Shown here piece after piece: positions 36,662-44,916 of a DNA stretch of 64,000 bases (position 1 is its first letter; each line of letters begins with the position of its first letter). Location: contig NZ_JAGSPN010000004.1 in NCBI RefSeq assembly GCF_018139685.1, positions 236,858 to 300,857 on the forward strand. Reading direction: 5' to 3'. Below the pieces are notes generated by a model that saw only the letters and a list, made by a program, of their open reading frames with translations, was not told the origin of the DNA and searched no databases. Position numbers and translations under genes: made by a program. Source of the stretch: Cognatundibacterium luofuense. GTDB taxonomy: Bacteria; Pseudomonadota; Gammaproteobacteria; Burkholderiales; Burkholderiaceae_D.

Positions 36662-36865
36662 ATGGCAAAGAAAAAAGAAGAACTGGACGAAGAGACGCTG
36701 GCGCTGATCAACTGGTGTATCGAAGTAGAAGGCTTTCTCGTGAAGGGTGGAGCGACGCAGGCACAGGCGCAAGAGTTTATCGAAGAGGATATTGAAAATC
36801 TGACGGATCAGTTTTACGACGGTTTGACGCCTGAAGAAGCAGCAAACATCGCGCTGAGTGATTAA
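36662..36865 (+). CDS. Small acidic hypothetical protein
   Basis: A 67-residue, strongly acidic and helical protein (MAKKKEELDEETLALINWCI...), with AGGAAA 7 bases ahead of the ATG and a strong terminator 20 bp after the stop, both of which support a real expressed gene. No family recognised. The single Cys and the C-terminal TPEEAANIALSD give no functional hint. It is convergent with ldh. Confidence 0.65.
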   Translation: MAKKKEELDEETLALINWCIEVEGFLVKGGATQAQAQEFIEEDIENLTDQFYDGLTPEEAANIALSD

Positions 36866-36884
36866 AGCGCAAACAAGATGCTGA

Positions 36885-36923
36885 AACAAAAACGCCTGCA
36901 TTCAACGCAGGCGTTTTTGTTTG
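36885..36923. terminator. Bidirectional Rho-independent terminator
   Basis: AAACAAAAACGCCTGC pairs with GCAGGCGTTTTTGTTT around a 7-base loop. It serves both the small acidic gene (plus) and ldh (minus). Confidence 0.92.
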
Positions 36924-36942
36924 TGAAGCGAGCAAGTAATGG

Positions 36943-37887
36943 TCAGGCAGCATCCATGGCCTGTATATGTTGCAGGATCACGCTGGCGCTGGTTTGCAGG
37001 GCCGCGTGTTCTGCTTCGTTCAGCACGGGTTTTAAGGTGCCGGTTAAGCCGTTGCGGCCGATGATGCCGGGCAAGGATAACGAAACTGACGGAATCCCTT
37101 CAACTTCGCTGTGCATCGCGCTGACGGTATACACGCAGCGTTCATCAAACAGCACGGCGCGGCTTAAGGCGGTAATGGCGGAAGCGATACCGAAGTAAGT
37201 CGCGCCTTTGCCCTGAATGATCTGATACGCCGCGCGGCGTACACCGTGATCGACTTCGGCACGAAGCGCATCATCCAGCGCAATACCGCGTGCGGCAGCA
37301 AAATCCGCCAGCGGAATGCCACCGATATGCACGCTGGACCAGATCAGCACTTCAGAATCGCCGTGTTCCCCCAGCACATACGCATGCACTGAACCGGAAG
37401 CCACACCCAGACGTTCGCCCAGCAAGGCGCGAAAGCGTGCGGTATCCAGCATGGTGCCGGTGCCGATCACACGGCTGGCAGGCAACCCGGCAGCCACCGC
37501 AATGCGGGTGGCAATGTGGGTCATGATGTCGAGCGGATTGGTGGCGATGATCAGCACAGCGTCCGGTGCGGCTTGTACGATTTGCGGAATCAGTTCCCCG
37601 AAAATCGCAGCATTCCGCTGCAACAGCGCCAGACGGGTTTCGCCCGGTTGCTGATTGACACCGGCTGCCACCACGACCAGATCGGCACCGCGTAAATCGG
37701 CGATGTCGCCGGAGCGGATTTGCACCGGATGCGAAAACGGCACGGCATGCAGAATATCCATGCCGTGCGCCTGCGCCAGTGCGGGTTGATGATCGACCAG
37801 CACCAGTTCGCTGCCCACGCCTTGCATAGCCAGCGTGTAGGCGGCGGTACTGCCGACGAATCCGGTTCCGACTACGCCGATTTTCAT
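36943..37887 (-). CDS. ldh: L-lactate dehydrogenase
   Basis: A 314-residue NAD-dependent enzyme interconverting pyruvate and L-lactate. The nucleotide motif GVVGTGFVGST is at residues 4-14. The substrate loop reads GVNQQPGETR (76-85): Gln where malate dehydrogenases have Arg, which indicates lactate dehydrogenase. NPLD (117-120) and the catalytic H175 in GEHGDS complete the active site. A DsbA-like gene lies 12 bp upstream on the same strand and may be co-transcribed. Confidence 0.92.
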   Translation of the reverse strand: MKIGVVGTGFVGSTAAYTLAMQGVGSELVLVDHQPALAQAHGMDILHAVPFSHPVQIRSGDIADLRGADLVVVAAGVNQQPGETRLALLQRNAAIFGELIPQIVQAAPDAVLIIATNPLDIMTHIATRIAVAAGLPASRVIGTGTMLDTARFRALLGERLGVASGSVHAYVLGEHGDSEVLIWSSVHIGGIPLADFAAARGIALDDALRAEVDHGVRRAAYQIIQGKGATYFGIASAITALSRAVLFDERCVYTVSAMHSEVEGIPSVSLSLPGIIGRNGLTGTLKPVLNEAEHAALQTSASVILQHIQAMDAA

Positions 37888-37898
37888 GAGCGATCCTT

Positions 37899-38579
37899 TC
37901 AGCCGGCTTTTTTGCTGCGGATGGCCAGATCAATCAGCGCTTCCATCGCGGTGAACGATGCAGCGTGGACATCATCTTTTGCCAGATTCAGATTGGCGTC
38001 GGCAATCATGGTTGGCGATGTCAGGAAACGGCCATCAATCACAAAGCTCGGTGTGTATTGCACCGCGTACTGATCCAGTGTGCGCGGCAGGCGGCGCATG
38101 GTGGCTTGTACCGAAAAGCTGTTGTACACATCGAGGAATTTCTGACGGTCGATGCCGTTGGCGACAACAAACGCGACATTGTCATCATCCGTGCGCAGGC
38201 GTTTGCGTTCTACGTGCCATGCATCCAGAATTTTCTGGTGTAGTTTTTTGTCCAGCCCCATGGCTTCCAGCGTCACAAACAAATGCGCTTCCGGATCGGT
38301 GACACCGTGATAAGGCAGATGGAAACGACGAAAATCAATTTTGTCGCCCATTTTTTTCACCCACGCCATCAGCTCCGCTTCCAGTGCATTACAGGCCGGG
38401 CAGTGATACATAAAAAATTCGATCACTTCAATTTTGCCAGCCGCAGCGCGTACCGGCATCGGTGCCGGTAACTGAATGTACTCAACACCCGCCAGCGGTT
38501 TGGCAGGCGATGCAACAGACCACGGCGCCACCAGCATGCCAGCGGCCAGACCCAGTACAGAACGGCGTTTCAACTGCAT
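37899..38579 (-). CDS. dsbA: DsbA-like thiol:disulfide interchange protein
   Basis: A 226-residue periplasmic oxidoreductase with a signal sequence (RRSVLGLAAGMLVAPWSVAS, with an RR start that resembles a Tat leader but lacks the full motif). The thioredoxin-fold active site is C60-P-A-C63 in FFMYHCPACNALE, where E. coli DsbA has CPHC. The cis-proline loop is YTPSFVIDG. The Pro-Ala pair could lower the oxidising power compared with CPHC. No dsbB is nearby. It precedes ldh by 12 bp. Confidence 0.85.
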   Translation of the reverse strand: MQLKRRSVLGLAAGMLVAPWSVASPAKPLAGVEYIQLPAPMPVRAAAGKIEVIEFFMYHCPACNALEAELMAWVKKMGDKIDFRRFHLPYHGVTDPEAHLFVTLEAMGLDKKLHQKILDAWHVERKRLRTDDDNVAFVVANGIDRQKFLDVYNSFSVQATMRRLPRTLDQYAVQYTPSFVIDGRFLTSPTMIADANLNLAKDDVHAASFTAMEALIDLAIRSKKAG

Positions 38580-38729
38580 AAATTAACCTTCCTTATAAAA
38601 ACAGCGTTGCGAACAGCAAAATCAGTCACATCAGCAAAACTGCCAGTTTGCCTGAAACCATGATGATGTCACAAGCCCGTGCATACTGCAGGCCGACAAA
38701 AGCCACAGTGCAGCAGATAAGCGAGCGGA

Positions 38730-40031
38730 TTAATGACCGTGTTCGCCCGGTAACATCAGGCGACCGGTGTGGTAATCGTACTCATACACTTCACCGTAAC
38801 GCCCCCATTCAATCGCCACTGCCAGCACACGCTGCGCTTCTTCCGGCTTCAGGAAATCTTCCAGCATTTCCAGCAAAGGTTGCTCCGGCATACTGCCCGC
38901 CGGATCTGATTCCAGTGCGCGACGGATATGCGCTGCCAGCGGCACATGCATCAGCAATTGCTGACCGAACAATTCCTGCTTACGCGCCTGATCTGCGGTC
39001 ACATAGTCTTTGCCCAGCGCCGTCAGCATGATGTCGCCCTTCTCCAGTATCGCCAGACCCAGCAGACTCATGGCTTCATACACAGGGAACAATTCTTCGT
39101 CCGGCAATTCCGCTTCTTCTGCCAGTTGCGGCAAATCGGCGCGACCATCAAACGGCGCATCCATCAGCATATCCAGCACGCCTTCGATGCGGGTGACATC
39201 GGTATCCGGCAAGCGGTAACCGATATGGCGTACCAGTCCGGTTTCAGGATGCAGATCACCGGACGAGCGCATGGTCATCAGGCCATACACTTCATCAATC
39301 AGCGCGCGCACTTCGGCAGAATCCGGATCACGCGGACGTGGCAGATTGACCGGAATTTCACAACGTACACGACCGGGATCGCTGGATAACAGAATGATGC
39401 GGTCTGCCATCATCACCGCTTCTTCGATATTGTGCGACACCACCAGAATGCCTTTGGTGGAAATACGGCGCTCCTGCCAGAGTTCCAGCATATCGTCGCG
39501 CAGGGTTTCGCCGGTCAGCACATCCAGCGCGGAAAAGGCTTCATCCATCAGCAAGATATCTGGATTCATGACCAGCGCACGCGCAATACCGACACGCTGT
39601 TTCATCCCGCCGGACAATTCACGCGGCAAGGCACCGCCGAAACCGGCAAGGCCGATCAGTTCCAGCACCGCATCGGCACGCTGCGCACGCTCTGCCGCAC
39701 CAACGCCCTGCGCTTCCAGCCCCAGTTCCACATTTTGCTGTACGGTCAGCCACGGAAATAAAGCAAACGACTGAAACACCATCGCAATGCCAGGCACAGG
39801 GCCGCGGATTTCCTGACCGCGATACACGGCGCTGCCTTTATCTGCGCTGATCAAGCCCGCCATCACACGCAACAGTGTGGATTTGCCGGAACCGGATTTA
39901 CCGAGCAAAGCGACGATTTCGCCATCCTGCAGACTGAAATCCACTTTATCCAGAATCAGACGGGATTGGCCGTCTGCCGCTTTAAATGATTTTGCTACCT
40001 GTGTTAATTCGAGTAATGCCTGACGGGTCAT
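38730..40031 (-). CDS. ABC transporter ATP-binding protein, nitrate/sulfonate/taurine type with AAA-associated C-terminal domain
   Basis: A 433-residue ATPase. Walker A is GKSGSGKST (44-52), the signature LSGGMKQR, Walker B ILLMDEAFSALD, and the switch His in VVSHNIEEAV. After about residue 260 an extra domain starts (ETGLVRHIGYRLPDTDVTRI...), the AAA-associated winged-helix-like domain found in some nitrate/sulfonate/bicarbonate-type transporters. It follows the permease gene, with 145 bp between them. No periplasmic binding protein gene is adjacent. Confidence 0.85.
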   Translation of the reverse strand: MTRQALLELTQVAKSFKAADGQSRLILDKVDFSLQDGEIVALLGKSGSGKSTLLRVMAGLISADKGSAVYRGQEIRGPVPGIAMVFQSFALFPWLTVQQNVELGLEAQGVGAAERAQRADAVLELIGLAGFGGALPRELSGGMKQRVGIARALVMNPDILLMDEAFSALDVLTGETLRDDMLELWQERRISTKGILVVSHNIEEAVMMADRIILLSSDPGRVRCEIPVNLPRPRDPDSAEVRALIDEVYGLMTMRSSGDLHPETGLVRHIGYRLPDTDVTRIEGVLDMLMDAPFDGRADLPQLAEEAELPDEELFPVYEAMSLLGLAILEKGDIMLTALGKDYVTADQARKQELFGQQLLMHVPLAAHIRRALESDPAGSMPEQPLLEMLEDFLKPEEAQRVLAVAIEWGRYGEVYEYDYHTGRLMLPGEHGH

Positions 40032-40176
40032 ATATCCTCCGTATTGCCGCTGTGCGGCGCAGATGCGGTATGTCGCATTGTTTTTGCAGCAGACCGGCGT
40101 GGTCTTGTATGGTGTTGCGCAGCCAGTCTGCAGTGATTTATTGATGTATAGGCTGAATGCTTAACAAGTTCAGCGA

Positions 40177-41910
40177 TCAGCGAAGGTGGCGCTCTGCCAG
40201 ATCGTATAAACGACGCCAGAAAAAGCGGTTCAGCAGCATCACAAAAATACACATCATGCCGATGCCCAGCGCGATACGCTGAAAGTCACCGGCTTCAGTC
40301 ATTTGTTTGATATAGCTGCCAAGGCCATCCGCCACCAGCGTTGTTTTACCCCAGGTCACATATTCCGCGACGATGCTGGCATTCCATGAACCGCCGCTGG
40401 CAGTAATCGCGCCGGTAATGTAGCTCGGAAAAATCGCCGGCAGATAAACACGCTTCCATTTCAGCCAGCCTTTCAGCCCCAGATTGTCTGCCGCCAGCCG
40501 CAATTCATTCGGAATGGTCGCCGCACCCGCCACCACGTTAAACAGGATGTACCACTGCGTACCGAATACCATCAGCGGACTGAGCCAGATATTCGGCGAC
40601 AAATCCAGCGTTACCATTACCAGCACCACGCCGGGGAATAAAAAGTTGACCGGAAACGCCGCCAGAAACTGCGCCACCGCCTGCACTTTTTGCGAATACG
40701 CGGGCCGCAAACCTATCCACACCGCCACCGGCACCCACACCAGCGAAGCAATCGCAATCAGCACCATCACCCGCACCAGCGTAATGCTGCCCAGTACCGC
40801 CACATGCCCGACTTCTGCCCAGCCGACTTCGCTGTGAATAAAAAAAGTTAAACGGATAAAACCAGCCAGTATCATCAGCCCGATCAGCACTTCAATCCAG
40901 AAACCGGAGATTTGCCAGCGCGCCCAGAATGCAGGCTTGTTGCTGCGCTGACTGACCGGCGGCAGCACAAACCAGCTCAGGCTGCGGCCCAGCCAGCGCC
41001 AGAAACGGTTGCCCGCGCGGCGGAACCAGTGGCTGTTGCGCATCCAGTCCAGCAACCACGATTTCTGCGCGGTTTCGCTCTGGGTTTCTTCAAAACGGAA
41101 TTTATCGGCCCACGCCAGCAAAGGCCGGAAGAACAGCTGGTCGTACAGCAGAATGCCGCTCAGCATCGCAAAAATCGCCCACAGAATCGCGGAAATCTGG
41201 CGCTGTTCAATCGCCACCGCAATATACGAACCGATACCGGGCAGTTTAATATCCTGTCCCGCCACCGAAATCGCTTCAGCAGCCACCAGAAAAAACCAGC
41301 CGCCGGACATCGACATCATCATATTCCACAGCAAACCGGGCATCGCAAACGGCAACTCCAGCCGCCAGAAGCGCTGCCACGCCGACAAGCGGAACACCCG
41401 CGCCGCTTCCTGTAATTCCGACGGCACGGTGCGTATCGACTGATACACAGAAAATGCCATATTCCAGGCTTGCGACGTAAAAATCGCAAACACGGCGGCA
41501 CATTCCACACCAAGCAGATTGCCGGGGAACAAGGCAATAAACGGCGCAATTGCAATCGCCTGAAAACCGAGAATCGGCACCGATTGCAAAATATCCAGTA
41601 AAGGAATCATGATGCGTTCCGCCAGCCGGAAACGCGCAGCAATCGCTGCAAACACCAGACTGAACACCAGCGACAAAAACAGTGCAGTGAACATGCGCAA
41701 TATCGTGCGCAGCAGGTAATACGGCAGCACCGCAGGGTCCAGCGACACCGCCAGCGTCTCGCCCACCGCAAACGGCCGGCTCATTTGCATCGCCGCATAC
41801 GCAAACAGACTGAGCACCGCCAGCACCACCGGCAGCAAAGCCCAGTCCCAGCGATTCGGTTTAGCGGCGACAGAAGTCGCAGACGACGGATTTTGAAAAA
41901 CAGAAAACAC
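40177..41910 (-). CDS. ABC transporter permease with two fused BPD domains
   Basis: A 577-residue permease formed from two binding-protein-dependent transport domains in tandem: one at about 80-280 (EAARVFRLSAWQRFWRLELP carries the EAA coupling loop) and a second in the C-terminal half (ELRLAADNLGLKGWLKWKRV as its EAA loop). The GTG at 41910 is chosen because AGGAG lies 5 bases ahead; a GTG at 41916 sits inside that site. With the ATPase downstream it forms a nitrate/sulfonate-type importer; the fusion makes a homodimer of permeases unnecessary. Substrate unknown. Confidence 0.85.
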   Translation of the reverse strand: MFSVFQNPSSATSVAAKPNRWDWALLPVVLAVLSLFAYAAMQMSRPFAVGETLAVSLDPAVLPYYLLRTILRMFTALFLSLVFSLVFAAIAARFRLAERIMIPLLDILQSVPILGFQAIAIAPFIALFPGNLLGVECAAVFAIFTSQAWNMAFSVYQSIRTVPSELQEAARVFRLSAWQRFWRLELPFAMPGLLWNMMMSMSGGWFFLVAAEAISVAGQDIKLPGIGSYIAVAIEQRQISAILWAIFAMLSGILLYDQLFFRPLLAWADKFRFEETQSETAQKSWLLDWMRNSHWFRRAGNRFWRWLGRSLSWFVLPPVSQRSNKPAFWARWQISGFWIEVLIGLMILAGFIRLTFFIHSEVGWAEVGHVAVLGSITLVRVMVLIAIASLVWVPVAVWIGLRPAYSQKVQAVAQFLAAFPVNFLFPGVVLVMVTLDLSPNIWLSPLMVFGTQWYILFNVVAGAATIPNELRLAADNLGLKGWLKWKRVYLPAIFPSYITGAITASGGSWNASIVAEYVTWGKTTLVADGLGSYIKQMTEAGDFQRIALGIGMMCIFVMLLNRFFWRRLYDLAERHLR

Positions 41911-42443
41911 AAACACTCCTTACCGCCACGCACGGACGGAATCACCTCTCAGCGGAGGAACACAGGAAAAACGTGATTTGTGAGCAGAAGATAAGGAAAA
42001 CTGCTCTTGCTTACGGCAAGAAGCAGCGACAGTGCTGACAGCTTGCCTTTATTGACGATACGGTCGGGGGCAACTGTGACTGTCCATGGAAATGTCCTTA
42101 AAACATAGAGACCAAAACTGTAACATGCATTCCGCATCGCAGCCAAGATGCTGCGCCGCAAAAATTTGCTTCGCTTTGTATCAGAATCATCGGTTACGGC
42201 ATCAAACCCCGCATATTGCACCGCGAAAACAGCAGTAACTTCACACAACACCAAGCCGCCTGAGCGAACCGTTCCAGCTTGCGCTGGCATACATTCATAC
42301 GCAGAACAGACAGGAAACCTTGTGCAATTATCGTCATCCGGCCAATTCGAAAGCCCAGACTTTCTGCCGACGACAGCGGGGTTGCTATGCCGGAATCCGC
42401 ATTTTGGGTGAAAAACGCGGAAATCCGGGAGTCAAAATGTGAT
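41911..42443. other. Intergenic region with R7
   Basis: No supportable gene in about 530 bp. A 113-codon minus-strand frame overlapping it lacks a domain or Shine-Dalgarno. The right part is repeat R7. Confidence 0.4.
42320..42410 (+). repeat. Dispersed repeat R, copy R7
   Basis: TTGTGCAATTATCGTCATCC is the left part, then GAAAGCCCAGACTTTCTGCC (which can form a small GAAAG/CTTTC hairpin), GACAGCGGGGTTGCTATGCC and ATCCGCATTTTGGG. It belongs with R8 to a sub-type with GACAGCGGGG in place of GACCGCCGGA. Confidence 0.85.
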
Positions 42444-42860
42444 TCACCCGCAGCTTGGGTTTCTTAAATCTACGTCTATCTGCGTGTTGCCCAACTGTCT
42501 TATTCCGTTGGCTGGGCCATTTTTACCGTAACCGTGTCCAGAATTCGGCGGACCGTAATTGTTTGAGAGAAGTGTGCGCGGAGACTGGCTCTCATCGTAC
42601 AGCTTGATTGCCAGTAAGCTGTGAACTTTATTTTTCACTGCAAATTTCTTATTTATTTCTGAACTCGCCGGTTCTACGAGTACGCTCAGAACACGATTAT
42701 CGACAGAAAAAGACTGCAAACCCGCACCCAACTTCCATTTCTTAATTTCTTTGCCTTTAGAACTGACAATAATTTCCTGAAACTGCCTATCTACAGTGCA
42801 AGTTGCATGAGCCGGGGCATTAAAAAACACCGCAAAAAGCACAATAAGAAAGATTTTCAT
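42444..42860 (-). CDS. Small secreted hypothetical protein
   Basis: A 138-residue protein with a clear signal peptide (MKIFLIVLFAVFFNAPAHA, cleavage near residue 19), followed by a short mature domain that starts TCTVDRQFQEIIVSSKG and ends with Cys-Gly. Two Cys in the mature part could form a disulfide. The ATG at 42860 has AGGAGTCTGACA ahead of it. No family recognised. Base use is AT-richer than that of core genes. It lies with the next small frame between repeats R7 and R8. Confidence 0.65.
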   Translation of the reverse strand: MKIFLIVLFAVFFNAPAHATCTVDRQFQEIIVSSKGKEIKKWKLGAGLQSFSVDNRVLSVLVEPASSEINKKFAVKNKVHSLLAIKLYDESQSPRTLLSNNYGPPNSGHGYGKNGPANGIRQLGNTQIDVDLRNPSCG

Positions 42861-42876
42861 TGTCAGACTCCTGTCG

Positions 42877-43092
42877 TCAATCACTCGCTGCATTCAGCAT
42901 CCGATATGCTGTTACACCTGCTTGAACTAATACACCTAATTCCATACTAATTACCCTCAGCGGAACATATCTTTTCGGGCACTCATCATCGTTCTGTCTC
43001 TCAGAGCACAACGCTCCCGCATAAATCCGACCATGCATCGCCAGCATTTCGTTGCAAACCGATATATGCGAAGGAAAGTACCGATACGGCAA
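42877..43092 (-). CDS. Short open frame, possible truncated gene
   Basis: A 71-codon frame with a TTG start (preceded in frame by a stop) reading CNEMLAMHGRIYAGALCSER, then CPKRYVPLRVISMELGVLVQ. It looks like a natural C-terminus and ends 16 bp before the secreted-protein gene, on the same strand, so it may be the remains of an upstream partner. No family recognised. Confidence 0.35.
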   Translation of the reverse strand: MPYRYFPSHISVCNEMLAMHGRIYAGALCSERQNDDECPKRYVPLRVISMELGVLVQAGVTAYRMLNAASD

Positions 43093-43158
43093 ATTGGCTC
43101 ACAGAGATCGTGCGCTGGAATGTCTGATTATTTTATTATCACCCATTTGGCGTATATA

Positions 43159-43249
43159 TTGTGCAACTATCGTCATCCGGCAAACACGAAAGCCCGGACT
43201 TTCTGCCGACGACAGCGGGGTTGGTATGCCGGAATCCGCATTTGAGGCA
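43159..43249 (+). repeat. Dispersed repeat R, copy R8
   Basis: Same sub-type and orientation as R7: TTGTGCAACTATCGTCATCC, CGAAAGCCCGGACTTTCTGC and GACAGCGGGGTTGGTATGCC. R7 and R8 bracket a 750-bp segment with two small genes. Confidence 0.85.
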
Positions 43250-43303
43250 TTTTCGGGCAGTTTGAGCTGATTTTTGCCGGCTTTGAGAAACTGCAGACCA
43301 AAG

Positions 43304-43344
43304 CAAAAACACCGGCGTCTGGATTCAGAGGCCGGTGCTTTTTG
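43304..43344 (-). terminator. Rho-independent terminator after the ankyrin gene
   Basis: CACCGGC (43310-43316) pairs with GCCGGTG (43331-43337); on the minus strand a T run follows. It lies 33 bp after the ankyrin stop. Confidence 0.8.
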
Positions 43345-43376
43345 TGTGCCAGTCGGGCTGGCAAAGCAAGCGGTGG

Positions 43377-44021
43377 TCAGCGTTTGACGGCGGTACTCAG
43401 GACTTCGATTAAGTCTTCGCGGGCGTTTTGTTTTGCCAGATCCATGGCGGTCTGGCCTTTCTGGTTGCGCAGCGCGGCATCTGCGCCCTGCTCCAGCAAT
43501 AATTCGACCACAGCTCTTTTGCCGAACAGCACGGCCATCATCAGCGGTGTGAGGCCGTTTGGCGCTTCTGCGTCGATATAGGCGTGATTTTCCAGCAGAT
43601 AGGCGACGACTTCGGTGTTGCCGCTGGCGGCGCCGTAATGCAGCGCTGTCCAGCCTGGCTGATTCACTTCTGCTTCGGCTTCAACCAGTATCTTCACGGC
43701 TGGCAAAGAGCCGCCGAACGCGGCCAGCATCAGCGCGGTGTCGCCGTTACTGGCGCGGGCTTCTTTATCCGTTTTCGGGTGTCTGGCCAGATAGCTGAGT
43801 GCCTTCAGCGATTTTTCGCGGGCGGCGATCATCAGCAGGGTTTCACCACGGGCTTTTTCGCGGGTATTCACGTCAAAACCCGCTTTCAGCATGGTTTCTA
43901 TCGTACCCGGATCATTGAAGCGCACCGCGAACAGTAAATCATCGACGGTCTCCTGCGCCATGGCAGCCACGGCAAACAGGGACAGCACACAACTCAGCAA
44001 CAGGCGGCGCAGGCTCAGCAT
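43377..44021 (-). CDS. Periplasmic ankyrin-repeat protein
   Basis: A 214-residue protein with a signal peptide (RRLLLSCVLSLFAVAAMAQE) and about five ankyrin repeats, e.g. GETLLMIAAREKSLKALSYL, GDTALMLAAFGGSLPAVKIL, GWTALHYGAASGNTEVVAYL and GLTPLMMAVLFGKRAVVELL. Such repeats bind proteins; the partner is unknown. It follows tatD after 3 bp, so the two are likely one transcript. Confidence 0.85.
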   Translation of the reverse strand: MLSLRRLLLSCVLSLFAVAAMAQETVDDLLFAVRFNDPGTIETMLKAGFDVNTREKARGETLLMIAAREKSLKALSYLARHPKTDKEARASNGDTALMLAAFGGSLPAVKILVEAEAEVNQPGWTALHYGAASGNTEVVAYLLENHAYIDAEAPNGLTPLMMAVLFGKRAVVELLLEQGADAALRNQKGQTAMDLAKQNAREDLIEVLSTAVKR

Positions 44022-44024
44022 GGT

Positions 44025-44804
44025 TTATCCCGGAATCTGAAACAGACGGAAGAAGTTGTCGGTAGTGGCGCGTTGTACTTCGGTGCTGGGCACGCCTTTC
44101 AGGTCAGCGATGAAATCGCCGACATGTTTGACGAACGCCGGTTCATTGGTTTTGCCACGGAAAGGAACCGGTGCCAGATACGGCGAATCGGTTTCGATCA
44201 ACATACGGTCCAGCGGTACGGCGCGCGCTACTTCCTGCAAATCCTTTGCGCTTTTAAAGGTGACGATGCCGGAGAAGGAAATATAAAAGCCCATTTCCAT
44301 TGCTGCCAGCGCCACTTCCATCGATTCGGTAAAGCAGTGCATTACACCTGCCACGCCGCCATCCTGCACTGCAGCGCCCTCTTCTTTCAAAATCCGCAGC
44401 GTATCTTCGGATGCAGAGCGGGTATGAATAATCAGTGGTTTGCGGCTCAGGCGGGAAGCGCGGATATGCTGGCGAAAGCGTTCGCGCTGCCATTCCAGAT
44501 CGCCGGTTAAGCGGAAATAATCAAGGCCGGTTTCTCCGATCGCGACGATTTTCGGGTGTTTGGCGGTCTCGGCCAGCATTTCTGCGCTGGGTTCCGGCGT
44601 ATCTTCATAATCCGGATGCACACCAACCGAAGCGTAAATGTTGTCATGCGCTTCTGCCAGTGCCAGCACCTGCGGGAAATCCGGCAGATTCACCGACACG
44701 CAGAGTGCGTGACTGACCTGATTTTGCTGCATTTTTTCCAGCATTTCAGGAAGGCGGGCCGCCAGTTCAGGGAAATTAATATGGCAATGGGAATCGATAT
44801 ACAT
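44025..44804 (-). CDS. tatD: TatD family metal-dependent hydrolase
   Basis: A 259-residue deoxyribonuclease-like hydrolase with the metal ligands in MYIDSHCHINFPE (H6, H8), the Glu in AIGETGLDYFR, and HCF / ETDSPYLAPVPFRGKTNEP, all family signatures. The ATG at 44804 is the family start; the upstream codons in frame are not conserved. In related genomes tatD usually sits behind pilZ in the mltG-tmk-holB block; here it lies next to lpxB and the ankyrin gene. Confidence 0.92.
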   Translation of the reverse strand: MYIDSHCHINFPELAARLPEMLEKMQQNQVSHALCVSVNLPDFPQVLALAEAHDNIYASVGVHPDYEDTPEPSAEMLAETAKHPKIVAIGETGLDYFRLTGDLEWQRERFRQHIRASRLSRKPLIIHTRSASEDTLRILKEEGAAVQDGGVAGVMHCFTESMEVALAAMEMGFYISFSGIVTFKSAKDLQEVARAVPLDRMLIETDSPYLAPVPFRGKTNEPAFVKHVGDFIADLKGVPSTEVQRATTDNFFRLFQIPG

Positions 44805-44916
44805 GACAGACAACAAAAAAAGAAATTCCGGTACGAAGACCGGAATCATACTTGAAATACGGAACGGGCGAAAAACGCCGAAGAAAACCGGCGTCGACAC
44901 AAACAATGTGCTGCAA

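Noticed and set aside
41949-42290. 113-codon minus-strand frame upstream of the ABC permease
   Set aside because: No domain, no ribosome binding site and no sensible codon pattern; it overlaps the leader of the permease gene.
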